A stretch of DNA of 5,390 nucleotides from Lachnospiraceae bacterium. GTDB lineage: Bacteria; Bacillota; Clostridia; Lachnospirales; Lachnospiraceae. Location of the stretch: positions 1 through 5,390 of the forward strand of contig DNJW01000333.1 in the NCBI GenBank assembly GCA_003488965.1. The letters run 5' to 3'. Each line of letters starts with the position of its first letter. The stretch's first letter is position 1. Positions 1 through 4,663 of the stretch are shown in pieces. The position numbers and the translations under genes are program-made. The notes beneath the pieces were generated by a model that made no database searches, was not told where the DNA came from, and was given only the letters and a program-made list of their open reading frames with translations.

Positions 1-11
1 GTTAGGCATTT

Positions 12-131
12 TTATTTCTTCTTATTGTCTTTCTTATCAAGAAAGGCAAGAAACGCAACAATCAAGCTGCCAAAGGCTACTAACAGTATTAGTATTCCAA
101 TGAGAATTGAGACAATCTCAAATGCTGTCAT
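12..131 (-). CDS. Putative holin-like toxin, 39-residue membrane peptide
   Basis: The 39 codons run from ATG at 131 to TAA at 12. Residues 1-5 are polar or mixed, residues about 6-31 form one very hydrophobic helix rich in I, L, V, A and F, and the tail LDKKDNKKK is strongly basic. This layout is typical of the putative holin-like toxin family (TxpA/BsrG-like type I toxins), whose members insert in the membrane. The start is set by a strong Shine-Dalgarno, GGGAGG at 140-145, eight bases before the ATG. The gene has its own promoter and a structured leader with an upstream ORF. It sits among mobile-element remnants, the usual setting for such peptides. No antisense antitoxin promoter is convincing inside the window, but the region past its 3' end is cut off at position 1. 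Toxicity is inferred from the family. Confidence 0.8.
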   Translation of the reverse strand: MTAFEIVSILIGILILLVAFGSLIVAFLAFLDKKDNKKK

Positions 132-231
132 ATCACGCACCTCCCTTCCTATGTACTCCTAGCAAGCTAGGGCAACTGGCTCGGGAGGCTGCCACCCTGT
201 CATGGGTACTCTCCTAGTGGCTTTCGCCACG
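132..231 (-). promoter_or_regulatory. Structured 5' leader of the holin-like toxin mRNA
   Basis: The predicted transcript starts near 231 and runs about 100 bases to the toxin ATG. At its very 5' end is GTGGC-GAAA-GCCAC (217-230), a five-pair hairpin with a GNRA tetraloop. ACCC and GGGT flank the upstream ORF start and could form a short stem. CCTAGC-TT-GCTAGG (158-171) forms another hairpin over the upstream ORF's stop. CCTCCC (183-188) can pair perfectly with GGGAGG (140-145), which would hide the toxin ribosome binding site. The motif CTAGGAG(AG)TAC occurs twice, before the upstream ORF and again before the toxin Shine-Dalgarno. Pairings were read by eye, without energy calculation. Confidence 0.5.
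159..203 (-). CDS. 14-codon upstream ORF in the toxin leader
   Basis: A short frame encodes MTGWQPPEPVALAC, ending in TAG at 159-161. It has a good Shine-Dalgarno, AGGAG at 211-215, seven bases before the ATG at 201-203. It lies wholly in the leader of the holin-like toxin. Its proline codons 6-7 (CCTCCC, 183-188) are exactly complementary to the toxin's Shine-Dalgarno GGGAGG (140-145), and its stop codon lies in a small hairpin. This layout suggests a leader peptide whose translation controls access to the toxin start. Product stability and function are unknown. It could instead be a by-product of a structured RNA. Confidence 0.45.
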   Translation of the reverse strand: MTGWQPPEPVALAC

Positions 232-237
232 TTTATC

Positions 238-266
238 ATCATATCATCAATAACACATAATTTCAA
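238..266 (-). promoter_or_regulatory. Sigma-A-type promoter for the toxin unit
   Basis: On the minus strand, TTGAAA (261-266) and TATGAT (238-243) are separated by exactly 17 bases. Each hexamer is close to the TTGACA/TATAAT consensus. Transcription would start near 231, directly at the GTGGC-GAAA-GCCAC hairpin. The promoter lies just downstream of the relaxase fragment's stop, so the toxin unit can be transcribed on its own. Confidence 0.65.
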
Positions 267-306
267 TCAATTCATATCGCTTTTTGTCACATTTCTGCAT
301 CTGCTG

Positions 307-855
307 TCAAAGCGTCTGTTCATTTTTCTTTTTCTGCTGTGGCTGTTCCTGATTTTTCTCCTGTCCAGCCACCTTAGTTTTAGCACTATATAACTTTGTC
401 GCAATCTCCGTAATATCCGCAAGCGTTTCAAGGTCTTTTATAGTATTGGCATAATCCTCTTTCGCTTTGGCAGTCTGTGATGTAAGCTTGTCAAGCTGAG
501 ATTCCCACTCTTTAGGCGCGATTTTGCCCCCGCCCATATTCTTCAGACCGGTACGGTAAGCAGTGGCCTGCCCGCTTGCTTCAGCATTTTTTTCGTAAAA
601 TTTTTCCTTTGCCTTTCCCTCCAATCCCCCATACTTCACCAGAATTTGCTTCACGTCCTTATACTGCCCATACACATCAAGGTAATGTTTCAAATCTTTG
701 ACTGCTTTGGCGTTTCCATTCGCGGTTTTGATACACTCCGCTTTCCTGCCTGCTAATTCTGCCCGTAGTTTCTCTAAATCATCAAGTGAAACAATCCCTT
801 TATCCTGCACAAATAGGCACAGCAGAACAGTCCTTCCACTGTGTACCGCCTGCAC
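307..855 (-). pseudogene. Relaxase/mobilisation protein, C-terminal fragment
   Basis: The open frame gives 182 residues from a GTG at 855, but only the part from about residue 16 (near position 812) to the stop looks like native sequence. The first 15 residues come from the neighbouring DUF6075-like gene read in another frame, and the GTG has no well-placed ribosome binding site. Residues 16-155 are charged, helical and probably coiled-coil. They contain a pattern like YGQYKDVKQIL, then KAKEKFYEKNAEA, then KIAPKEWESQLDKL. This resembles the long helical C-terminus of MobA/MobL-type relaxases in Clostridia, after the nuclease domain. The catalytic tyrosine and metal-binding HxH region are absent, so it cannot nick DNA. 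The tail is Q/K rich. The assignment rests on recalled family patterns. An unrelated coiled-coil protein is possible. Confidence 0.55.
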
Positions 856-1181
856 TCGTCTACTTGTTCCTCCGCATCATCGTAATCAGGGACACTCGGC
901 GTACCATTGCAATAGAGGTTATACGCCATCCTGACCACTCTCATGCTTCCGCTGGTCTGCCAGCCTTCACGTAGACACTCTGTTTTTACACGTCCTGTCT
1001 TAAAATCATAAATACTGTAAATGTTCCTTCTTGTGTCATCGCTGATACCAAGACAGTATACAAGGGCTTTGTGGTACACGCCCTGATACCTGACCTCTTT
1101 CAATTTCTCATAGCAGAACTTTTCATGTGCATCGCTGATAAAAATAATCACTTTCTCTGCTCCTAACGCTGTACTACTCAT
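774..1181 (-). pseudogene. DUF6075-like protein, C-terminally truncated
   Basis: The frame starts with ATG at 1181, seven bases after GGAGG (1189-1193), and encodes 135 residues. Residues 19-123 carry the pattern I associate with DUF6075 proteins of clostridial conjugative elements: HEKFCYEKLKEVRYQGVYHK, then ALVYCLGISDDTRRN, IYDFKTGRVKTECL, REGWQTSGS, RMAYNLYCNGTPS and RYTVEGLFCCAY. The function of the family is unknown. After Y123 (813-815) the expected continuation is lost. The last 12 residues (LCRIKGLFHLMI) are the relaxase fragment read in the wrong frame. The native 5' end and ribosome binding site survive, so a shortened protein may still be made. A terminator just upstream (1271-1305) separates it from hemZ transcription. 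I see no clear promoter of its own. Confidence 0.6.
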
Positions 1182-1270
1182 ATTTTTTCCTCCGTTCTTT
1201 AATGATTGACCATTACTAATGCAGTTGTCCGATACATTTATTGCACCAAAAAACTACATGAAGTGCGCAT

Positions 1271-1305
1271 AAAAAGGACATTTCGTATGTTATTCGAAAT
1301 GTCCT
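1271..1305 (-). terminator. Rho-independent terminator for minus-strand transcripts
   Basis: A perfect 11-bp inverted repeat, AGGACATTTCG (1275-1285) and CGAAATGTCCT (1295-1305), encloses a 9-base loop. On the minus strand the stem is followed by a run of T (plus-strand A at 1271-1275). It would stop transcription arriving from hemZ before the DUF6075-like gene. On the plus strand no T run follows, so it works in one direction only. Confidence 0.6.
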
Positions 1306-1309
1306 CTGA

Positions 1310-1328
1310 TTGGTATTACTAACACCAA
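1310..1328. repeat. Operator-like 19-bp imperfect palindrome
   Basis: TTGGTATTACTAACACCAA reads nearly the same on both strands, with only the centre and one symmetric pair differing. It has the size of a dimeric repressor or recombinase binding site. It lies just upstream of the terminator in the gene-free stretch between hemZ and the DUF6075-like gene. No regulator for it is visible in the window. Confidence 0.3.
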
Positions 1329-1337
1329 TAAATAATT

Positions 1338-1420
1338 TGTTGCATGTCAAGCGAAAAATGTAGTATTAACTATTATTACATTTTATTCAAAAAAAATTTG
1401 TTACACTTATGTTGCACTTG
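1338..1420. repeat. TGTTRCA repeats near the presumed element end
   Basis: TGTTACACTTA (1399-1409) is followed directly by TGTTGCACTTG (1410-1420), a tandem pair matching at 9 of 11 positions. TGTTGCA recurs in the same direction at 1338-1344, and an inverted GCACTT lies near 1261-1268. Such iterated short sites at an element's margin resemble arm-type binding sites of tyrosine integrases. No integrase gene is in the window, so the role is inferred. Confidence 0.35.
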
Positions 1421-1482
1421 AGGGTATTTTGGATACCCAGCCGCGCCTTCCACCTAATAATATCTCCTCATAGATTCGTTTA

Positions 1483-2937
1483 CTAATAGTCTAAAAGCCG
1501 TTTCTTCCTCTCAATCATCTCATCGATTCTCTCGATATACAAAGCCACATCCTTCACGCTGTCGCACCGCTCAATCCGCCCGTCGGGGTACACCCTCTTG
1601 CTAATCGAACCGGCGCCCAGCGCCACGATGGTCTGCACTTCCTCCATAATCAAAATATTATAAATGCCGTATTTCCCCGGCCGGGCATAGCCCACATTTT
1701 CAAAATTGCCTGCCATATTTTTCTGTCTGTACAGATAATATGGCTGCATGCCCATATCTTTTGCCGCTCCTGCTGCTATTTCCATTGTGGCATCCGTATT
1801 CTCCAGTGAGGTGATTCCGTTTTCCGCTATCCATTGATTCAATTTCGATGCCCTTTTAACGGCAAGGGAATGCACGGTCAGACTGTCCGGGTGCAGCTTT
1901 TTAATCTCCTTGGCCGTATACTCCACATCCTCTTTTCCCTCTCCGGGAAGACCGAGAATAATATCCATATTGATATTGTGAAAGCCTTCCTCCCTGGCCA
2001 GGAAAAAGGCCTCTCCCACCTGCTTTGCCGAATGCCTCCTTCCGATTATCCGCAGCGTCTCCTCCTTCATGGTCTGCGGATTCACGGAAATCCGGCTTAC
2101 TCCATTTTTTTTCAATACTTTGAGTTTCTCCCGCGTAATGCTGTCCGCCCGTCCTGCCTCCACCGTAAATTCCTGCACCTTGCTCATATCAAAATGCCGG
2201 TACAGCGCCGCTAACAGCCTGTCCAGTTCCTCCGGTTCCAATGTGGTCGGGGTACCCCCGCCTATATAGACGGTATCCAATATATTGTCCTTGTATCTTT
2301 CCGCCACATATGCCATCTCTTTTTCCAATGCTTCCAGATAACTTCCGGCCCGTTCCTTCCATAATCCAATCGGATAGGAGGTAAAGGAACAATAAAGACA
2401 TGTGGTAGGGCAGAAGGGAATCCCGATATATAGGCTATAGCCGTCCTTATAATGCAGAGAAGATAAAATTTCCCTCTCCCTTTTGGCAATATCAATACTG
2501 AGCTTTGCTTTTTCATCGCTGATAAAATAAACCCGTTTCATATCCGCCAGTATTTCCTCTTCCGTCCGTCTTTCCTCCAGCATACCCATCGGTATTTTCG
2601 TAGGGCGTATTCCTGTCAGCGTTCCCCAGGGCAGCTCCTTTCCCAGATGTTTGGACAAAGTCTGATAAATCAGCTGTTTTAACACATTTTTTTGTTCTGC
2701 CCTGTCCGCATCGGGAGCATATTCTGCCCGGAATTCCTCTTTTTCCGCTTTTTTGCCCAATCGCATCACCATCTCCTGTTCTCTAAACTCAATAAAAACA
2801 GCGGGCTTCTCCTCCCTTATTTTTTCTGTTTCCTTTTCCGTACACCACACCTTCACTTCCTCTCCCGGATAAAAAGCCTTTACCAGAGAATGGATATCAT
2901 ATTCAAACTGGGGTTTATTAATCAAAACTATAATCAT
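1483..2937 (-). CDS. hemZ: Coproporphyrinogen dehydrogenase HemZ-family radical SAM protein
   Basis: This is a 484-residue cytoplasmic radical SAM enzyme of the HemZ family, related to the oxygen-independent coproporphyrinogen III oxidase HemN. The family reaction is decarboxylation of coproporphyrinogen III to protoporphyrinogen IX with a 4Fe-4S cluster and SAM. The N-terminal HemZ-specific part contains LTGIRPTKIPMGML (residues about 106-119). The cluster motif CPTTCLYC has cysteines at 176, 180 and 183. The SAM-binding GGGTPT is at 226-231, the EAGR motif near 260-263, and the C-terminal YYLYRQKNMAGNFENVGYA at about 400-418. Length fits the family. I chose the ATG at 2937: GGAG lies seven bases upstream, whereas the in-frame ATG at 2952 overlaps that ribosome binding site and adds only MRRRC. 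In many Clostridia hemZ precedes hisS, but here no such gene follows. It is divergent from the MATE gene. No other heme genes are visible, so its physiological substrate is uncertain. Confidence 0.9.
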   Translation of the reverse strand: MIIVLINKPQFEYDIHSLVKAFYPGEEVKVWCTEKETEKIREEKPAVFIEFREQEMVMRLGKKAEKEEFRAEYAPDADRAEQKNVLKQLIYQTLSKHLGKELPWGTLTGIRPTKIPMGMLEERRTEEEILADMKRVYFISDEKAKLSIDIAKREREILSSLHYKDGYSLYIGIPFCPTTCLYCSFTSYPIGLWKERAGSYLEALEKEMAYVAERYKDNILDTVYIGGGTPTTLEPEELDRLLAALYRHFDMSKVQEFTVEAGRADSITREKLKVLKKNGVSRISVNPQTMKEETLRIIGRRHSAKQVGEAFFLAREEGFHNINMDIILGLPGEGKEDVEYTAKEIKKLHPDSLTVHSLAVKRASKLNQWIAENGITSLENTDATMEIAAGAAKDMGMQPYYLYRQKNMAGNFENVGYARPGKYGIYNILIMEEVQTIVALGAGSISKRVYPDGRIERCDSVKDVALYIERIDEMIERKKRLLDY

Positions 2938-2967
2938 ACATCTTCTCCTCATTACACTTTGCCTTTT

Positions 2968-2997
2968 TTGGACATTCGCGCAAATTCATGCTATAAT
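2968..2997 (+). promoter_or_regulatory. Extended -10 promoter for the MATE gene
   Basis: TATAAT (2992-2997) is a perfect -10 box, preceded by TGC to give an extended -10. A -35-like TTGGAC (2968-2973) lies 18 bases upstream (TGGACA with 17 is the alternative). Transcription would start near 3003-3005, about 155 bases before the MATE start codon. The same A/T box read on the minus strand gives TATTAT (2993-2998), with only a weak -35 (TTAGCC, 3016-3021), which may serve hemZ. Confidence 0.7.
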
Positions 2998-3001
2998 ATC
3001 A

Positions 3002-3025
3002 AAAGTTAGCCTAACGGCTAACTTT
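3002..3025. promoter_or_regulatory. Perfect 10-bp palindrome at the MATE transcription start
   Basis: AAAGTTAGCC (3002-3011) and GGCTAACTTT (3016-3025) are perfect inverted repeats around TAAC. The inner GTTAG-C-CTAAC (3005-3015) is itself a palindrome. The site begins at the predicted transcription start and covers the weak -35 region proposed for hemZ. The TTAGCC/GGCTAA symmetry resembles MarR-type operators, which often control drug efflux genes, so a repressor site is plausible. It could also form the first hairpin of the leader RNA. No regulator gene is nearby. Confidence 0.45.
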
Positions 3026-3110
3026 GCAAATTCTTTTGTGCCTTATAGGGTTCGGGTGTCAAAAGCCCTGTATCGAAGTTGTTGATGGCAGATTGCACAA
3101 AAGAATTTTA
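3026..3110 (+). promoter_or_regulatory. Structured leader RNA before MATE; candidate guanidine-IV (mepA) riboswitch
   Basis: A perfect 14-bp stem, AAATTCTTTTGTGC (3028-3041) with GCACAAAAGAATTT (3095-3108), closes a 53-base domain. Inside, TATAGGG (3044-3050) pairs with CCCTGTA (3066-3072) with one G-U, leaving the loop TTCGGGTGTCAAAAG. TTCG (3051-3054) matches CGAA (3074-3077), and GTGTCA (3056-3061) matches TGACAC (3127-3132), so alternative pairings exist. Guanidine-IV riboswitches are known to precede MATE (mepA) genes in Clostridia, which makes this the leading idea. I could not compare with the Rfam model, and the T run after the stem is short. An unclassified cis-regulatory RNA is the alternative. 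Confidence 0.4.
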
Positions 3111-3160
3111 AACAAATTTCATTGTCTGACACATTCCTATAAGCTAAAAAGAGGTATTCC

Positions 3161-4561
3161 ATGACTGCTGAACAAAATACTGTAAAAACCACATTAATGA
3201 CGGAAGGAGCTATAGGAAAGAAAATCCTTGCTTTTGCTTTCCCTCTTTTTCTTGGAAATCTTTTCCAGCAATTATATAATACTGCCGATTCCTTAATTGT
3301 AGGCAATTTCCTTGGCAGCAATGCCCTTGCCGCCGTAAGTTCTTCAGGAAACCTGATTTTTCTTATGGTCGGCTTCTTTCATGGCATCGCCATGGGCGCC
3401 GGTGTTGTGATTGCCAGATATTATGGCGCCAGGGAGCTGCCGGAAGTAAAAAAAGCGGTTCATACTACCATTGCCTTTGGACTTGCTGCCGGAGTATTCC
3501 TGACCATAGCGGGCACTTTGCTTACCAGCCGTATTCTCGTATGGATGGGTACTCCCGCAGATGTGCTTCCGGAATCCGCCACCTATTTCCGTATTTACTT
3601 CATGGGTTCACTTTCCTTTGTCATGTACAATGTGTTCGTGGGAATCCTCCAGTCCGTAGGCGACAGCAGGCATCCCTTAATTTATCTGATTGTTTCATCC
3701 GTCATCAATATCCTGCTGGATTTATTGCTTGTAGGCATGCTGGGATTCGGTGTAGGGGCTGCCGCCTTTGCTACCATTCTTTCCCAGTTTATCAGCGCCC
3801 TTTTATGTCTCTTCCGTCTTATGTACAAAAGCCCGGAAGATTACAAGGTATTCCTGCGGCAAATCCGCTTTGACCTTCCTATGCTGAAACAGATTATTTC
3901 CAACGGTCTTCCTGCCGGATTCCAGAACTCTATTATTGCCTTGGCCAATGTGGTTGTCCAGTCCAATATTAATAAATTCGGCAAAATGGCAGTAGCAGGC
4001 TGCGGCGCCTATTCCAAAATAGAAGGCTTCGGCTTTCTTCCGATTACTTGTTTTTCTTTGGCTCTTACCACCTTTATCAGCCAAAATCTGGGGGCAAAGC
4101 AATATGACCGGGCGAAAAAGGGAGCCCGTTTCGGCATTCTGTGTTCTATCACCATGGCGGAATTGGTAGGTATTTTCATTTATTTTTTTATTCCGGCTCT
4201 CATTGGCGCATTTAACCGCACTCCGGAAGTCATTGCATACGGCACCGCCCAGGCACGGACCGTTACCCTCTTTTATTTTCTGCTCGCCTTCTCCCATTGC
4301 ATTGCCGGTATTCTGCGGGGCGCCGGAAAGGCTTCCGTGCCTATGCTCACCATGCTCTGCTTCTGGTGTATCGTCAGGGTTACGTACATCACTCTGATTG
4401 TACACTTTCTGCCGGTAATCAATGTGATTTTCTGGGCTTATCCCCTGACCTGGTCTTTGAGTTCCATCGTCTTTCTCATCTATTTCTTAAAAGCGGACTG
4501 GGTACATGGGTTTGAAAAGTCAAATACCCCACAGCAGGCTGACGGGGCATCAAACTTGTAA
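3161..4561 (+). CDS. MATE family multidrug efflux transporter
   Basis: This 466-residue protein is an inner-membrane cation/drug antiporter of the MATE (MatE) family, the usual length. The N-terminal MTEGAIGKKILAFAFPLFLG (13-32) followed by NLFQQLYNTADSLIVGNFLG (33-52) is the typical first-helix signature of the DinF/NorM-like clostridial branch. About twelve hydrophobic segments follow in two halves. The second half begins near PMLKQIISNGLPAGFQNSI (240-258), equivalent to the first-half start. Substrates cannot be read from sequence; cationic drugs or, if the leader is a guanidine switch, guanidinium-like compounds are possible. The start at 3161 follows AAAGAGG with six bases of spacing. 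The inner M13 has no ribosome binding site. The C-terminal residues from about 454 (SNTPQQADGASNL) and the stop are encoded by the palindromic repeat starting at 4519. It converges with glycerate kinase. Confidence 0.93.
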   Translation: MTAEQNTVKTTLMTEGAIGKKILAFAFPLFLGNLFQQLYNTADSLIVGNFLGSNALAAVSSSGNLIFLMVGFFHGIAMGAGVVIARYYGARELPEVKKAVHTTIAFGLAAGVFLTIAGTLLTSRILVWMGTPADVLPESATYFRIYFMGSLSFVMYNVFVGILQSVGDSRHPLIYLIVSSVINILLDLLLVGMLGFGVGAAAFATILSQFISALLCLFRLMYKSPEDYKVFLRQIRFDLPMLKQIISNGLPAGFQNSIIALANVVVQSNINKFGKMAVAGCGAYSKIEGFGFLPITCFSLALTTFISQNLGAKQYDRAKKGARFGILCSITMAELVGIFIYFFIPALIGAFNRTPEVIAYGTAQARTVTLFYFLLAFSHCIAGILRGAGKASVPMLTMLCFWCIVRVTYITLIVHFLPVINVIFWAYPLTWSLSSIVFLIYFLKADWVHGFEKSNTPQQADGASNL

Positions 4562-4586
4562 CGCAGCAAGCCGCGGGGTATTTGAC
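4519..4586. repeat. Palindromic intergenic repeat, first hairpin
   Basis: GTCAAATACCCC (4519-4530) and GGGGTATTTGAC (4575-4586) are perfect 12-bp inverted repeats around a 44-base centre. The centre continues the symmetry: CAGCAGGCTGACGGGGCATC and the GCAGCAAGCCGC side are diverged versions of one CCCCGYNGCYTGCTG unit. I recall similar GTCAAATACCCC-GCGGCTTGCTGC repeats between genes in Lachnospiraceae. It overlaps the last 14 codons of the MATE gene and may also act as a terminator for convergent transcripts (TTTT follows on the minus strand). Confidence 0.7.
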
Positions 4587-4663
4587 CCTCGCGGCATTCG
4601 CCAAGATGATCAACCCAACCAAGGGTTGGGTTTAAGCGCGGCACTTGGCTCATTGCTCGCGGG
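4587..4663. repeat. Palindromic intergenic repeat, second nested hairpin
   Basis: The outer arms CCTCGCGGCATTCGCCAAG (4587-4605) and CTTGGCTCATTGCTCGCGGG (4644-4663) are imperfectly complementary, with a perfect GCCAAG/CTTGGC core. Inside sits a perfect nine-pair hairpin, AACCCAACC (4612-4620)/GGTTGGGTT (4624-4632). It abuts the first hairpin directly and contains the stop codon and last four codons of the minus-strand glycerate kinase gene. The strong inner hairpin could stop plus-strand transcription, though only TTT follows it. Confidence 0.6.

Larger units (their letters stand above)
1..1440. mobile_element. Degraded conjugative/mobilisable element remnant, one end
   Basis: This stretch carries a truncated DUF6075-like gene, a relaxase C-terminal fragment and a holin-like toxin unit, cargo and mobilisation families that I know from integrative elements of gut Clostridia. 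The genes are fused and truncated, and no integrase, recombinase or intact relaxase is visible, so this is either a relic or the margin of a larger element continuing left of position 1. The right limit is inferred from the tandem TGTTRCACTTR repeats (1399-1420) and from hemZ, a chromosomal core gene, beginning at 1483. The exact attachment site cannot be determined without an empty-site comparison. Confidence 0.5.
1182..1482. other. Gene-free A/T-rich stretch between DUF6075-like gene and hemZ
   Basis: No convincing protein gene is present over about 300 bases. Besides the terminator, palindrome and TGTTRCA repeats listed separately, it holds an 8-bp inverted repeat AAAATGTA (1355-1362)/TACATTTT (1377-1384), an A8 run (1389-1396) and a six-pair hairpin GGGTAT-TTTGG-ATACCC (1422-1438). 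Downstream of the hemZ stop on the minus strand is a good ribosome binding site, GAGGAG (1464-1469), followed only by a 25-codon GTG frame (1376-1453). It looks like a chromosome/element boundary. Confidence 0.5.

Noticed and set aside
202..393. 63-codon hydrophobic plus-strand frame
   Set aside because: It overlaps the toxin promoter and the relaxase fragment in antisense. Its F/L-rich sequence is the complement of lysine/glutamate-rich codons, and no ribosome binding site precedes it.
1422..1438. GGGTAT/ATACCC hairpin as a hemZ terminator
   Set aside because: The stem has only six pairs and no T run follows it directly on either strand. The nearest T run on the minus strand is about 25 bases further.
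1376..1453. 25-codon GTG frame as a real gene
   Set aside because: The ribosome binding site spacing is long (10 bases), the frame crosses a hairpin and the tandem repeats, and it ends in an A/T-only tract. Reported only as part of the boundary finding.
3002..3025. Palindrome as a Rho-independent terminator
   Set aside because: On the plus strand it sits at the predicted transcription start. On the minus strand, where TTTTGA follows, no gene would need termination there.
3085..3111. Eight-codon ORF (MADCTKEF) in the MATE leader
   Set aside because: There is no credible ribosome binding site, and the sequence is explained by the 14-bp stem. Too short to support alone.
3803..4405. 200-codon open frame on the minus strand
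   Set aside because: It lies antisense inside the MATE gene, has no recognisable domain or ribosome binding site, and its low-complexity polar composition is the mirror of a membrane protein's codons.
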